This document shows positions 1 to 12,889 of a DNA stretch of 64,000 nucleotides, piece by piece (position 1 is the stretch's first letter; each line of letters opens with the position of its first letter). Position numbers and translations under genes: made by a program. The notes under the pieces are model-generated. The model searched no databases, was not told the DNA's origin, and saw only the letters and a program-made list of their open reading frames with translations. This stretch comes from Druceiella hillmani (Eukaryota > Arthropoda > Insecta > Lepidoptera > Hepialidae), in contig JAYKKI010000139.1 in NCBI GenBank assembly GCA_039881145.1, positions 3,034,501 to 3,098,500 of the forward strand, in the 5' to 3' direction.

Positions 1-2535
1 CAATATCAACTTGATATTAAAAATTAACACATTAGCTTACAAACGAATGTTATTGACTTAAAAACGAGATTCAGCGTTATAATTAAACAATTTTAGCTAC
101 GATTTTAAAAAGGAAATAAAATAAAACAGATCAAGCACACTTTTAATTTTTTAAAATTTTAATCGATCAGTATCATCTACAGTTTTTGTTGATCAGCATG
201 CATCAAACCCAAATATCGGCGCATTTCCCCAATGAATCGATAGGATAATTTGTGTGCATTTTAAAGAAATTTTACCTTTCCTCAGTTTTTGGAATATACC
301 AAGTAACTTTGTTTAGAATTCGAAGTCAGATATTTTTATTAGTGAGCTGGAACGGATCGATCACTTTGTTCTGTGCGAACGTGTCGAAATGATTATATGA
401 CCAAATTCATGCCTCTCAACTTCTCCTTCTCCCACTCTCTCTGCGCGTTTAACAAAGAGTGCGACTATAATTCATATAAACGATTCTCCATAACACACTG
501 AATAGAAAGTTTTAAGAATCTATATGAAAATTCTCAAATCACTTCTATGAATAATAGATGGTATTATGTTAGAATATGTATATATCAACGCACGAGCATG
601 CGTGCGTCGTAAGAGAGTGCATGCCTACGAGTGCACGTACATATGTACATGCCCGATTTTTATGACTATACTATTTATAAATACACGTATAAATGCATGC
701 ACTCATGTGCGTGCTTCATTGTATGTAAATTATGTTAATTAAGACTACACTTGGTAGGCATTAGCACGCACACATGAGCTAAATAAAGTCATAAATAATC
801 ACATGGCAGTCTTCAATTAAAGGAATGAAGTAAACGTATTTTACATCTACACTTTAAATATTTTAGTAAATCTACACATCCATTTTACGTCTTACATTGT
901 TCTGTGGTGTTTTTGTATATTTAAAAAAAAATCGAGAGCCAATTGCATGATTATTTTCCAATCTGTATTTTGCCTCTTGATGTTTAGCAGAGTTCGTAAA
1001 CTGTAATCATAATTGATCATTTTCTTCAAAATTTTTATTTTATTCCTTTACACATTATTTTCAATAAATACAAGTGAACAAACAAATACAAAAAAGTTGT
1101 TAAATCTTTCGTATTTTTTTAACGTATTAATTTCATTTAAGGATCAATCAGTGCTGGCGGATTATATGATGTGGTTTTTAAATATGGTGTAGTAATTTTG
1201 ATAATTGCAGCTGTAGAGCTCATAGGCTTCTTGCATATTTACAAATTATTATTTCACTAATTGTTACACTTTTTTGGTAGTTGTAATTACCCTTGTTTAA
1301 CGTACCTTTAAAATCACTGCACGATATAATCTAAAATTCTTGTAGTTTTTTAATAAATGTTATTAAATCGTAACCTCGCAATAAATGTCAAAACTAATTT
1401 ATTAAAAATTTATACAGAAGTGCTCGAATTGATATGATTCAACAAAAGTGCTCTATTTTCCTTAACTATTTTCCCCCAGGCTAAGCTCCCATGGAAGTCA
1501 TGATGTTAACGTTTTGTATTAATTCAATGTAGCTTTTAAGTTATTTATTTATATTAACTTATAGAGAGTTAAATTTCCTATTAATTTTTTTTAAGCTTAG
1601 ATACACTGGTATTATCAGCGACTGTGCCATATATTTTTCGCATTTTTCATTATTGTCCAATTACACAATTCATTGAAATGTTATTATCTAAGATATTCAG
1701 TTTGTCTATATTTAATACTATTTGATGACTTCACTGTTTATAATTAAAATTATTAATAAAATAAAAAAAACATTATAAATTTTTATTTACACAAAATTTA
1801 AAAAAATTACTCTAGGATATTTATTAGAATTATATAAATTACCAACCGATATTTTTATCTGTCATGAACAATCACGAAATTAATTTTTCAACATTTGAAC
1901 GTCAAGTTTTTACCTGTCATTTAATATTCATCCTAAATTTACTTAATGAATCAATCCGACCAGTCTTCAAACAACTTTTCATCTTCAACGTCAGAAACTC
2001 CCGCAGATATATCATGACGATTTGCGCCTTTATTCAATGTCCAAATGCAAACGACATTTCCTCTCGCCATATTTTTGAAAATGGTAAAGTTTGTAAAGTA
2101 ATTTTGGTAACGGTAAATTGAAACCACTTTCCAATTCATTGTCTTCCTCTAATGGACTTTCAACAAATCTATTCAATTAAACTTCCATGTTATAGTTCGC
2201 AACGGATAATTTTACGCTTGAAATAATTTATCAAAGCTCAATAAGCGCTCTTGTAAAAACGAATGCTGTAGTATAATTAATATTCTTACAATCTCTACAC
2301 AGATTTAGTAGTATTCATGTCCCCCCAGCGTCTTTGATCAATTGCAACTTTTTCTGTTTGAAAATTAAGCATCGCTAAGAAGATCGTATTCCCCAGTGTT
2401 AAAAAATGTTATTTAAACTAATTTTCATTATAAGTGCGACTAGTTGAGCTTATTAAAGCAAACTTATTTGATAATCCTTTTTCTTGATAGATTGGTTGTT
2501 ATTAATATTTCCTTAGAAATTCAGCTATTACCATT
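1..2535. other. AT-rich non-coding stretch
   Basis: No gene is recognisable. Short open frames here are at most 85 codons, have low-complexity composition and resemble no family I know. The part around 583-720 has alternating purine/pyrimidine patches rich in ATGC and ACGT words, but no regular repeat unit. Confidence 0.6.
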
Positions 2536-2538
2536 TCA

Positions 2539-2622
2539 ATGCAAAGTGTGCGTGCGTGCGTACGTGCATATGTGCTTGCGTGCGTGCTTACGTGCGTGCG
2601 TGCGTGTGTGTGTACACACAAG
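2539..2622. repeat. Alternating TGCG/TGTG simple repeat
   Basis: An imperfect (GTGC/GTAC)n tract grades into (GT)n and ends in ACACAC. It is strictly alternating purine-pyrimidine, the kind of sequence that can adopt Z-DNA. It yields Arg/Ala/Cys/Val-rich shadow reading frames in all frames, which are not genes. Confidence 0.85.
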
Positions 2623-3217
2623 ACTTTCACAGTTAAAGATGTTTACGTGAAAATCGTGGTGAAGGGACCCCATCACTATTCAATTATAAAGGCAAAAATG
2701 TATGCCAAATTCAACATTTTTCAAGATTTTTTTCTGGATTAAAATCAATTTGGTTTTAACATCCCTATTTCTAGAAAAACGGGGACTCCGATTGCATTGC
2801 AAAAACTAAATTTATAAGAAGAGATATATTGTACCATTCTGAAACTCACATTAAATACGCCAAAAGACCAAACAGACTATTTACAGGCTTAGAATGTTTC
2901 ACCCCAGGGGGTGGACTATTTGGAATCTTAGTGCATTTCATATATAAATAAACCAGTTTCTCAAAAGAAGGCATAATAAGCATTAAAACAAGTTTAATTG
3001 CAATAAAAGAGAATGGTATACGTATTTAAAAATAAAAAAAGTCATAAAATAACTTCATTTTATAAAATGGTATAAATTTTTTTTATCAAAATGGTAATGT
3101 TTTCGAATTTCTTAAAACAAAAATAACTTGAAAAACGTCGGGTTTCTGTATTTATTCTTAAATTGAACCATGATAAGTTTTTCGTTTGGATGTCTCACTG
3201 ATGTAACTGTGACCATC

Positions 3218-3225
3218 AATATATG

Positions 3226-3285
<60 letters not shown>

Positions 3286-3300
3286 TATATACACATATTT

Positions 3301-3346
<46 letters not shown>

Positions 3347-3352
3347 GTTTAT
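3218..3352. repeat. (TA)n microsatellite, compound with CATA/GTAT interruptions
   Basis: Two long TA runs are separated by ACATATATATATACACATATTTATAC-type interruptions and end in a TGTGTGCATGCG edge. Because TA runs are self-complementary, the whole tract can fold into a hairpin on either strand. The Tyr/Ile-rich open frames across it are shadows. Confidence 0.95.
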
Positions 3353-3823
3353 TTGTGTGCATGCGTGTATTAAAATCACTTGATCTTCACAAGTGACTCT
3401 TCGCACTCGATCGATTTACGCGATATATGACTTTAACAGCAAATATATTATAAACGCTCTTGTGCACAAAACTGGATGAGCCATCAGGACTACTCATTCT
3501 AGTATTAATCAAATACGTTCTCTCAAAATGGTGCAGCTATCAAAGGCGCTGATAAGCTATTTGCCACCAGTTGGGAAATATTAATGAAGATCCTATTTCT
3601 CTTCTTTTTCTGAGCTTTATTTTGCAATATTACGGATTTACAAATCTACTCGTAGAGATATTTAAAATAACTTTTGGATTATGAAAATACTTACGAAAAG
3701 TTGAAATTCCTTATAGTTTTCAAAATATTTCGTTAAACGGCTTGAGATTGAGAGTAAAATACCGCGGAATTTATTGCAATTATTCATAACTATCCTTAGA
3801 TATTCTATTATCTTTGCCATTGT

Positions 3824-3976
3824 GTCATCGCCATGGTGTGTCGAGCTAATCACACGTTAATCGCCATTGACGACACAGTGTACTCCAGGGCATCTGGTTC
3901 GAATCCTGGCCGCTGGTCGAGCTGGTTTGGTCTTATATCCTGGTTTGCTCTAAGAGATTGCTCCCTAGCAATTAGT
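3824..3976 (+). mobile_element. tRNA-derived SINE copy 1
   Basis: A short interspersed element. It has a consensus-like RNA polymerase III B box (GGTTCGAATCC at 3896-3906) about 70 bases downstream of a start resembling the SINE at 54.36 kb (GTCATCGCCATGGTG here, GTCGTCGCCGCGGTG there). After the B box both copies share CCG.TGGTCGAG and then TAAGAGATT.CT....TAGCAAT near the end. This ordered similarity, together with the B box, supports one tRNA-derived family rather than a tRNA gene; no cloverleaf can be closed. Family name and exact ends are unknown. The 3' part continues into AT-rich DNA without a clear tail. Confidence 0.7.
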
Positions 3977-4863
3977 TTAAAATATATATTAATTGTGTAA
4001 ATGAATATAAAAGTAAATTATTTACCTATAATTTATATTTAGCGCCTTAAAATAAAAGAAGACACATAGTTATGAAATACAATATTTTACTGAATTTTTC
4101 TATATCCTTAGCAATGTTTAGAGCTAGGAAAACTGACAAAAATAACGTTGCATAACAAAAGAGAATTGATAAACTTTTTTACACAATATATATTCAATGG
4201 TTCTGCGCTAGTTACATCAAGTTGTACGATAAATAAAAACTTATGAAAACTAATACTGTAATAATATTAACGATACCAATTCGTACTAATAAATGATGTT
4301 ACTTCATGATGTCTTCATTCCAAACAATTTTTAACAACGGACATTTGGTAACAATAAACTTTTATTGCATAGACGTAACTTGCAATTATTAATTTTTCTA
4401 TTTATTTTATCGCATCCAATTTAAGTTTAAATTTTTGCACCCAATTAAACGATCATAGAGACATTAATCACCTTCAGTATATCCCGGAAATGCAACTTCC
4501 ACCGAAAAAAATACTTTTGTATAAACATACATTTTCTAAAGCGTCCATGTATTAATAAATTATCATCACTGTTAAGTTGACACATACAAATACTTTTGAG
4601 CTAAATGTCCCATAATTCTGAATATAGAAAGGTTTTATGGTAATGAACTTACGTTAACATGAGTGGCGGTCAGTCAGAACGATTTATACTAATATTATAA
4701 ATACTAAAGTAAGTATGTTTCGTTTTTCGCCTTAACTACTTAACCACTCTAAAAAATTACATGCATAAAGCATACGTTAAAAAAATAAACAGGAGATCTT
4801 TTTGTTTTAAAATAAAATTAATTTTTTGGCGTAATTTAAATATAATTGAATTACACCACCACA

Positions 4864-4913
4864 CACACAATCAAAGTCGCTTCCCACACCTTTCCCACAC
4901 AATCAAAGTCGCT
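4864..4913. repeat. 18-bp direct repeat, period 32
   Basis: CACACAATCAAAGTCGCT occurs exactly twice (4864-4881 and 4896-4913), separated by a CCCACACCTTTC-like spacer. This is a small tandem duplication. Confidence 0.85.
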
Positions 4914-5266
4914 GGTTAAAGCAGGTGCTTAAATATACAGAAAAAATTACATCTTTACGTGTCTCTTATTTTTAAAAAAACCTTGTCGTTAATCTTCGTC
5001 AAGTTTATTGAACTACGTAATAAGGAAGCAAGAAAAAAAATATCCGACTGAAAAGTAATTCTTTTAATTGAAAGTTAGATTTTTAAATTTTTTTTATGTT
5101 ATTTGTAATATTTTATTCTTGAAATGTAAACAGTTTAACGAAAATTTGAAGCTATTACCAAATGAGATTAACCACATGACGGCGTAAGAGACGGTACGGA
5201 TCACAACTATTCTTGCTGATGGTCTAATACGAGACAGCAGCGAAGAAATTATTGTTCGTGACATTC

Positions 5267-5267
<1 letters not shown>

Positions 5268-5336
<69 letters not shown>
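5268..5336. repeat. (TA)n microsatellite, uninterrupted
   Basis: About 34 perfect TA dinucleotides follow ATTCGACA and end at ATTATGCG. No interruptions are seen, which suggests a young or rapidly changing array. Confidence 0.97.
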
Positions 5337-5340
<4 letters not shown>

Positions 5341-5898
5341 TGCGAAAGTGCACAAATAATTTTTTTTCTAGAAAATGTTTTGTTGAGTGATTACTATATC
5401 ATGTCCTAAGTTTTATTTTAATAAACACACGTTTATTCGACTTAATTGGCTAAATTTGAAAATTTAATTCAGTGGAAAACTGTAAAACATTTCGTAAAGC
5501 TAGATTAGTAAATAAACCGAGCTTAAAAAAATTATGAAAAATCTAGACCAAATAAAAATTGAACATAGAAATTACCAAATCTAGATATGGTCAAGAAAAT
5601 GCAATGAGATAAGAATAAGGAGATATAAGAGTCAATGGTTAGTATGAATAGGATTTTTCACTGAACTGTTAAAACTTTGACCGAGGAAGTATTTTCGTAG
5701 GATATAGTCGGGTATTTGAGGAAAAGGATACTGAATAGGTTTTTGGAGCGTATCACTATACCATGGACAGAAAATAATCAATCCTACTTCAGAGATAAGT
5801 TAAATGACTTTGCTTTTCAAAATATTGTAGAAAAGCCTAAATGATGCCGATGTCGTCGATTACAAACCTTGGTCAATTCAAGTCATGCCCCATGTTCA

Positions 5899-6675
5899 GG
5901 AATAACTCACATTTTCTGAAACCAAAAATATAGCAGTTGGTAGGTTTATTAAAGCAGACTATCTTTTTAAGGAATAAATAAAACATTTCGATAGTAAAGA
6001 ATATAACAGCGCCCGACAGAAGTATGCTGAAGTTTTAAGAGCAAGAAAATCGTGAAGTCGCCTAAGAGAGTGTATACAGAGAATATTTGGAAAGCGTTCT
6101 ATTTTTTAAAAAGATTCTTAGTAAAATACGGGAAGTATTTCTAATAGTTCAGCAAAGGCAATAAGAGTACCTGAGGAAAGTGATGTTTAGTGTCAACAGT
6201 GATAAATTTACAAAGAGGCTAAAAAGAGTGTATACACTCTTGAATGTATTTTGAAAGCGTTCACTCTGAGAATGTATTTTGAAAGCGTTTTATATGTTTA
6301 ATTATATCCTCATTACAATCCATGAAACATACATTTTCATAGTAAAGCAAAGGTAATAAAAATGCCTTACTGAAATGTACGTTAGTATAAGTAGCAATAT
6401 GGTATTGAAGATGCTTAAGAGGGTATATACAGAGCATATTTTCAAATTGTTTTATTTTTTGAGGAGATCCTCAATAGAATTCGGATTTTAAATTTCCATA
6501 TTCAAGCTGAGCCAATAAGAGTGCTCGACAGAAGTTAGTTTGCTTTAGTATACACGGCAATAATATTTTGAATACAATTAAAGGAATGTATGCACTGACA
6601 TATTTCTAAAAATAACTCACTTCTCTGATCGACAGTATAAACACATCATACTAAGGTTTATTAAAACAAAGTTGT
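5899..6675. repeat. Diverged tandem array, unit about 160-200 bp
   Basis: Four recognisable, strongly diverged units share three landmarks in the same order: a CGACAGAAGT-like block (near 6014, 6171, 6365 and 6525), a GTGTATACAGAG-like block (near 6069, 6219, 6425 and 6586), and AATATTTTGAAAGCGTTTTATTTTTT followed by AGCAAAGGCAATAAGAGT in the better units. The flanks also match: AATAACTCAC...GGTTTATTAAA occurs near 5901-5955 and again near 6612-6665. The array is therefore an old tandem expansion. No coding potential is seen. Confidence 0.7.
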
Positions 6676-6679
6676 GTAA

Positions 6680-8880
6680 TAAATTTTGAAAAAAAAAACA
6701 ATTGACACAATTGTTTAATACATTAAAAAAAAGACAATTTGATTTTGATAAAATTGTATACATTTAGAGTTAAAAAAATAATTAATCTAACTATATTCTG
6801 CAAGCAAACTGCTTTCGACTTCATTAGTTTAAACAATTCAATATTAGTGAGAGAGCTGCATTCGAGTGAATTATAAATTTGTGCATTAACTGCTAAGAAA
6901 TTTTAACGTCATTTAGTGTAAGCACTTTATGGATCATTATTTCAAACAAACTTAGCTTCTTATGGAATTAATATGAGTCGAGACACCTTTAATAACAATC
7001 TCTAACTTCAAGTTATAAAAATCGTGAAAGTGGAGATATACTAAATAAATTTTACTACTAATAAATTTGAAAATCAGCCATATTATTATGTGACAGTGGA
7101 AAATGCGTACAATGGCGAAAATAGTGAAATTTATTTAACGCATTTATTGCAGTTTTTCAACATTTAATTAATTTTAGTTTTTCTACAATTACGAACAATC
7201 CTCATAATGTGTTCATTTGCTTATTCTAGACGGTATGTTTTGTTTGTCACTGGATCTCGTCTTAACAGTTAGATTGGTGTCCACATATTTAGCATCTAAA
7301 TCAAGTATCGATGAGACTTGGAGTAGATAGGATCAACAAATGATTCGCGTCATCTAACTCGTTTGCCGTGGAAACCTTGTACCAAGTAGAGCCGTAGAAA
7401 ATTAAGTCGTTCCTAACCAGTTTATTGATCATTCATATCTGAACTACGTCTTCTTTGAGAAATTAAGTGGTCATGTTTATATTTTTAAACTATTTTAAAG
7501 TCAAAGGATTAATTGTATGGTCGTTATCGTTTCTGCGCATAGATTGACGATTTATGAAATTGTCATTAAAGTCATTACAATTAATAAAAAAAGAGTTTGA
7601 AAATAAAGTACTATAAAAAAAATATTCTTTTATTATTAGAGTAAAACTACTCAGATCAATAATCCTATGATAAGGCCGTGAGGATCATAGATGGAAATTA
7701 AATAATTCGCATCTGTCTTATACGTAGGCAGCCATATTTTTCAATAAAATTAAAAGAAGCAATATAACATTTTCGTAAGAAAATACAATTGGCCATATTA
7801 TCTATGAAGGACGTATTTTTATATTTTATTGTACTAAATCGATGATCATATTTTTGGAGAAATAATATGAATGCTGTTAAATGGTGGTTGTTGAAAAATA
7901 CGATGTCAATTATACATTTCTAAAAAATGTCACGTGACACAATTTCATAGCAATTTTAAATGTCTATCCTATGATACCCAACAGATAGAATGGATTGCAT
8001 AATAATTTTCCATAATTTTAAACATTTAAATATATTTAAAAACTGTTTAAATGTAATTTCCTCAAGAAATATAAACCATTACCTGGGACTAATATAGCCG
8101 TGTTGCGTCAGTGCCATTCCCCTATCAAGAGGAACCTAACGGCTACTTTTTGGTTTCGTAACCACAGGAGTAAATCCTAAAGAAACGTCGTCTGTTGTCC
8201 CCGCTTAAAAATAATTTTCAAATCTACATACACGAGTGAATTTTTAAGAAATTACATTTTCAACGTGCGTATACCTAATACTACCATATACTATTTCTAT
8301 TTTATTAATTTTACGCATGTGTATATTGTACGAGTGAGGATTACAAGTAAAAATAAAATAAAACAAAGTCGTATAAATTACGAGTTCGTAGTATAATTCC
8401 ACGAATCTTTTATATAATAGGAAATTATTAAAGTTATAGAAAATTCTTCATTTCATTCATAAAGTTAATTTATGTATTTTTGAAATATTACGACGTCCAT
8501 CTTAGAGCAGAGTTACATAAAAGATTCCATTGTAAATGTTTAATCGTTGAATTTGATTTTCAGCAATGTTTAGAAAAATTTCAAAAACTCAAGCATTTTT
8601 TATACAAAGCAATTTTCAATACTAAGTCTTAAAAGAAATATACAGTTTCCTCAATACTAGTTTCATAAGGAAATAAATATCTCTCGTTTTTAATGAATTT
8701 AACGTTACTCAGTTTTGAATATTAACAAAAGGACACAATACAAAAAGAGTTAAAACATTTTTTTGTTCAAAAAAGCCTTACTTCAGAACGCAATTTCGTG
8801 TACAACAATATATTTTATTACAAAACCTCAATAAATGAATGTCTACAAAATATCATTATCTAGTACCCGTTATTAAAAAA
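6680..8880. other. AT-rich non-coding stretch
   Basis: I see no gene, no long repeat and no structured RNA here. A 14-base word (ATAGCCGTGTTGCG, near 8095) recurs at the head of the SINE near 29.52 kb, but nothing around it matches. Confidence 0.55.
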
Positions 8881-8888
8881 ATTATTCT

Positions 8889-9005
8889 AAAACTCCTGGC
8901 CAGAGGCACGTGTGCGGTCTGCGGAATATAACAGCGAGTTGACATGTGGCGGCAAACTCCCCTCGCTGTTGTTTCCAGACAACTTTTTGCGGTCGGGAAA
9001 AGTTT
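8889..9005. other. Local GC-richer patch with inverted CAGCGAG/CTCGCTG
   Basis: Base composition rises clearly above the surroundings. ACAGCGAG and CTCGCTGT face each other across about 27 bases (CAGCGAGTTGAC...CTCCCCTCGCTG). There is no reading frame of note. It could be a fragment of an old mobile element or a regulatory patch; nothing decides between them. Confidence 0.35.
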
Positions 9006-12000
9006 ACTTTTATTTAATAGAGGAACCATTTGTGGCGTAAAACGTTCTACAAAACTTTTTCTGTTACATTATTTATGCTGTAAAAGCCATTCTTGAAAAA
9101 CGTTTAGTTTTGAGGATGTTTTTATGTTTGTCATCAACCTGGCTGTAAACTTGGTATTTACAAGCATTTAAAAATAGATCTGTAGTTGTAATGTTATTTA
9201 AAGGTTTTACTGGATTAAGGAGTGAATTTTTTTATATTTTATTCATTGGACTGACCCGATAACAAGTAATTTACCTGTAAGATTAGTGGCTTGGAGCAGT
9301 ATACGCCAATACAACATGTATTTTTTGCGTTGCAATTCACAGAAACGTAGGGACGATTAAAGAAGTGAGATATTTTATTTAATGACACCTAAAGAAAAAG
9401 AAAAAAAAGAACACATTCATAAGAGAGAGGACATGTGAAAAAGAAAATGAAAGGAAAGGCATTATGAAAAAGGAAATCTCATGAGTTATGAGGATATATT
9501 TGAAATTGATTTTAACGGAATATATTGTCAATTTACATCCTTTTTGAAGAAAATTCTAATCTGTTCCATAATTTGGTTAAAAATATGAAAATTGAGTATG
9601 TATTAAAATTTATTATTTCAAATGTGCTGAATGAAGATAATGAATATCAAACCGAACGATAGATTGAAAAAAATTGGCCGACGAAGCGGAAATAAATAAT
9701 AACTAAAACATTTTTAGTAGTGATGTATATTGATCTTCTATAAATGATATTGTCATTGTGGGAATTGATCCTTAATCTAGGATACATATAATCTACATGC
9801 AATTTCATTGAGAACTCTTGCGCTCTTTACACTTGAAAGAATGAGGAACAAACAAATAACGAACAACTTTTATTAGATCAGTAGGAATAAGTAAGTATTT
9901 TTTTCATTTCCTATCTGTCCCAGAAATACCCTCAATGGAAATAAAAATATCGTATTACTTAAAGTATGTGATATGTTATATACTAGTTTTTAAATGATTT
10001 AGTTTTCTAATGTGAGAACGAAAGACAAAATAATCTAAATGTTAATTTTAATTTTAAGAAGTATTTTCGTGAAAGTTCATTTGTAATTGGTTTCGGAGTT
10101 GTTGGATGATGTTATAAATAACTAAGAAATAAATAGCAAAACGGGTAGACAAAAAATTTCAGAAAATTCTGTATATATAGTAGTAATAAAGTTGAAGGTA
10201 AATGCACAGTATTATCCTAGTAAAAGTGTCATCCAAATTGGTTTAATAATTTTCACGTGATGCTCTAACAAAGACAGGTAGATGAAAGTTCAAAAAGAAA
10301 TATTGTTTTATTTCTTCTCATTATTCTTAACGTAAAATATTTTTCATGAATGTAATAAAACCTACTATTTTCGAGATAGTAGTATAGACGTAATAATTTT
10401 ATGAATATTATGAAAAAATTAAATGTTTTTCATAAAATGTCTTAAATATATTTATTGTATCAAATTAACTTAGGAAAATAAACCTTAAAACACCTTTTAT
10501 TTTTTAAAAATGAAATATCACTATTCCTAGTAACATTTCAGTTAAGCATTCGCAATATATTGATTTGACAGGTTTTGCTTAATTAGCATCGTTATTTGGT
10601 TCAATTATTTGGAATAGGAGAAATAAAAAAAAAAAATTATTAACAACAATTTTTAAAATATTTACTTTTCTTTTCTTTTTATTATTTTAACAACAGGTTG
10701 AATACTGCTGCAATATCTTCAGAAATAAGATGAAGGAGATTGCATTCTTTTCGCATTTAGATGTTTAACTAAGAGAGTATGCTACAAACATGCAGAAAAA
10801 TAATGTAGGTTTGTTACTATTGGGTGCTTTATAAAAGCTCTTCAAAGTTAGACATTACACGATATTTGGGGTTAAAAAATTATTTGAATACTACATTTTC
10901 GTCCATAAAATAACCATACTAATATTATATTGTATATCTAGGATAATATGGTTTGTTACTAGATCAAATTCCGTCAAATGGTTTCCCTTGAGCCCTTAAG
11001 CAGTCTCATTGTGGTTCTATTATCCCTATTGATTTACTGAACTCTAAAAATTAAGTTGAAATTTTGTGCTAAGCTATATGCATAAAAGATCCTAATGAAG
11101 ACCTACAAAAGAGAATTTTATAAAGTTTAAATATTTTTGGATAATAAACTTTGAAAACTATACCTTCAAACTGTCTGCCACTTAAACTTTTATTACGTTG
11201 GTTTATTGTTACTTTACCTTTACTCGTCTTTCTACACTATTTCCCATTTTTACGAACACTTTTTAGTTAAATATCTTTCTAGCCCACATGCATTTTCTTC
11301 GTCTTCGCCATCATGTTTTCTTACTTATTACTTTCGTTTATACCCTATTTATATGCCTGTTATTATATACAAATAATTATTTATTGAGTAGTGAAAGTAA
11401 TTATTCCCCATTATATGTTTTATTTTTACTTGCATTTATTTTATTAATGAGTCCCCACTTAAGTATGAAAAATGTCCCTTTAAATCTTATACAGAATCTG
11501 TATCTATCGGTAGCGCTTCGGGTGGCGTTTTTACAACCCAACTGTGGTACACTAACCCCTGGTATTGGTCAATTGTTATAAATGTTAGAAACCAGATTTT
11601 AAAGAACAAATACTATTAAGCTTACCATGAAATGTTTTGTTTTTTTTGCGTGTAACTCGAATTACAATGATGATTTTTGATATTTTTTTAAATATCTTAC
11701 AAAAATAAAATATGTACAATTAATAGGCAGTAACATTTAAATACTTATGCGTAAATAATAAAATTATAATCTGATTGATTTTACAAGTGACTTCGACGAA
11801 TGCTTTGAAGAATATGTAAAAAAAAAATTTTTTTAAAGGAAAAAATAATGATTTTATACAGGTTAGTTACCTAGTTACGAGGTAAGTATTACTTTAAAGG
11901 TAATTTGCGAGACCTGACTTAATATTGTCGTGATGCAGTGCGGCGCGCTGCGTTAATTATGCAATCATGGTCTGTACTAAAATGCCGTGTATTAGTTAAC

Positions 12001-12040
12001 CCATTAGCATGTAAGTGGAACAAATGACATTAATTTTAAA
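9006..12040. other. AT-rich non-coding stretch
   Basis: The only longer open frame (97 codons, plus strand, 11288-11581) is hydrophobic, low-complexity and resembles nothing I know. In DNA this AT-rich a frame of that length is expected by chance. No repeat stands out. Confidence 0.5.
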
Positions 12041-12044
12041 AATT

Positions 12045-12285
12045 AAATTATTAACAGCGCGTTTTTTACGCGCGGGCATAATTTTTCTTAGTGTTTATAT
12101 TCACTACTCTGCTCCTGTAAAGGATAGCGTAAAAATATAGGACAATCTTTTAAATTAGAATGCATGTTATTAAATAAAAAAAAATTAAAGTGCATTTGGT
12201 TGCTTAAACGTGGAAGAATAACCAACAATTAAATAAGCGGACAACGTTTCACGTTTCTTTTATTAGTAGGGTTCGTTATTACAGA
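12045..12285 (+). repeat. Old dispersed repeat, copy 1
   Basis: Matches 19987-20235 in the same orientation and order. Landmarks are AGCGCGTTTT, then TCACTACTCTGCTCCTGTAA, then AGCGTAA, and finally AATAAGCGGACAACGTTTCAC followed by TTTATTA. The copies are substantially diverged with several small indels, so the insertion is old. The family is not recognised. Confidence 0.6.
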
Positions 12286-12889
12286 TTAAGACAACCTACG
12301 GCAGTTCATAGGTCAATTTTTTTCAGTCCGAACCACCTGAATTTTACGCAGATGTTATCCTCTTTCTGTCATTGCATTGGGAACATGTAATACAAAATGG
12401 TAGTGATGTTTATATAGACGAATAATTAATTAAAATGGAATTGTAATAAAAAATTACAATATTAATGAACTCTCATTACTTATTAGACAACCTAATATTT
12501 ACACTGCTTCAAGTAAAATATAAGCTATTACCGAAATAAAAGCATTCTGACCATAAACTCTTACACCTAATCCTATTAAAAGTAACGGGATGTTTTACAA
12601 CTTATTTCTCATGTATTTGCAAAGCAGTGCCAATAATTATAATGTATATTCATTTTTTTGTTAACAGTGTACTAATGAAGGATCGTTGGTATAGAAACAA
12701 ATTTTAAATGAACTTTTCTTTCTACCGGCTTCCTTTTCTCTTTGATGAGTTAATTAGAAATTACCATGAAATAGGTCCATTTGCAACGTTATGAGAAAAC
12801 CTTTTCAACTGATATTCAACTAACAATCTAATTAGTAAGCGGCTTGTATGTTATTTGAATATTTTAAGTTTTTATTTTATATTTTAAGT

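Noticed and set aside
2444..2742. Arg/Cys/Ala/Val-rich frames over the TGCG repeat
   Set aside because: They are translations of the simple repeat in different frames.
3112..3373. Tyr/Ile-rich frames over (TA)n arrays (here and at the other arrays)
   Set aside because: TA repeats are open in several frames on both strands by construction.
3824..3976. A functional tRNA gene
   Set aside because: A B box is present, but there are no complementary acceptor ends or anticodon stem, and a second diverged copy shows it is a repeat.
8093..8200. Possible second copy of the SINE head near 29.52 kb
   Set aside because: Only a 14-base word (ATAGCCGTGTTGCG) is shared; no B box and no tail follow.
11288..11581. 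97-codon plus-strand frame, hydrophobic, resembling a membrane protein
   Set aside because: Composition follows the local AT bias (Leu, Phe, Tyr, Ile). No domain is recognised, and frames of this length are expected by chance in 64 kb of such DNA.
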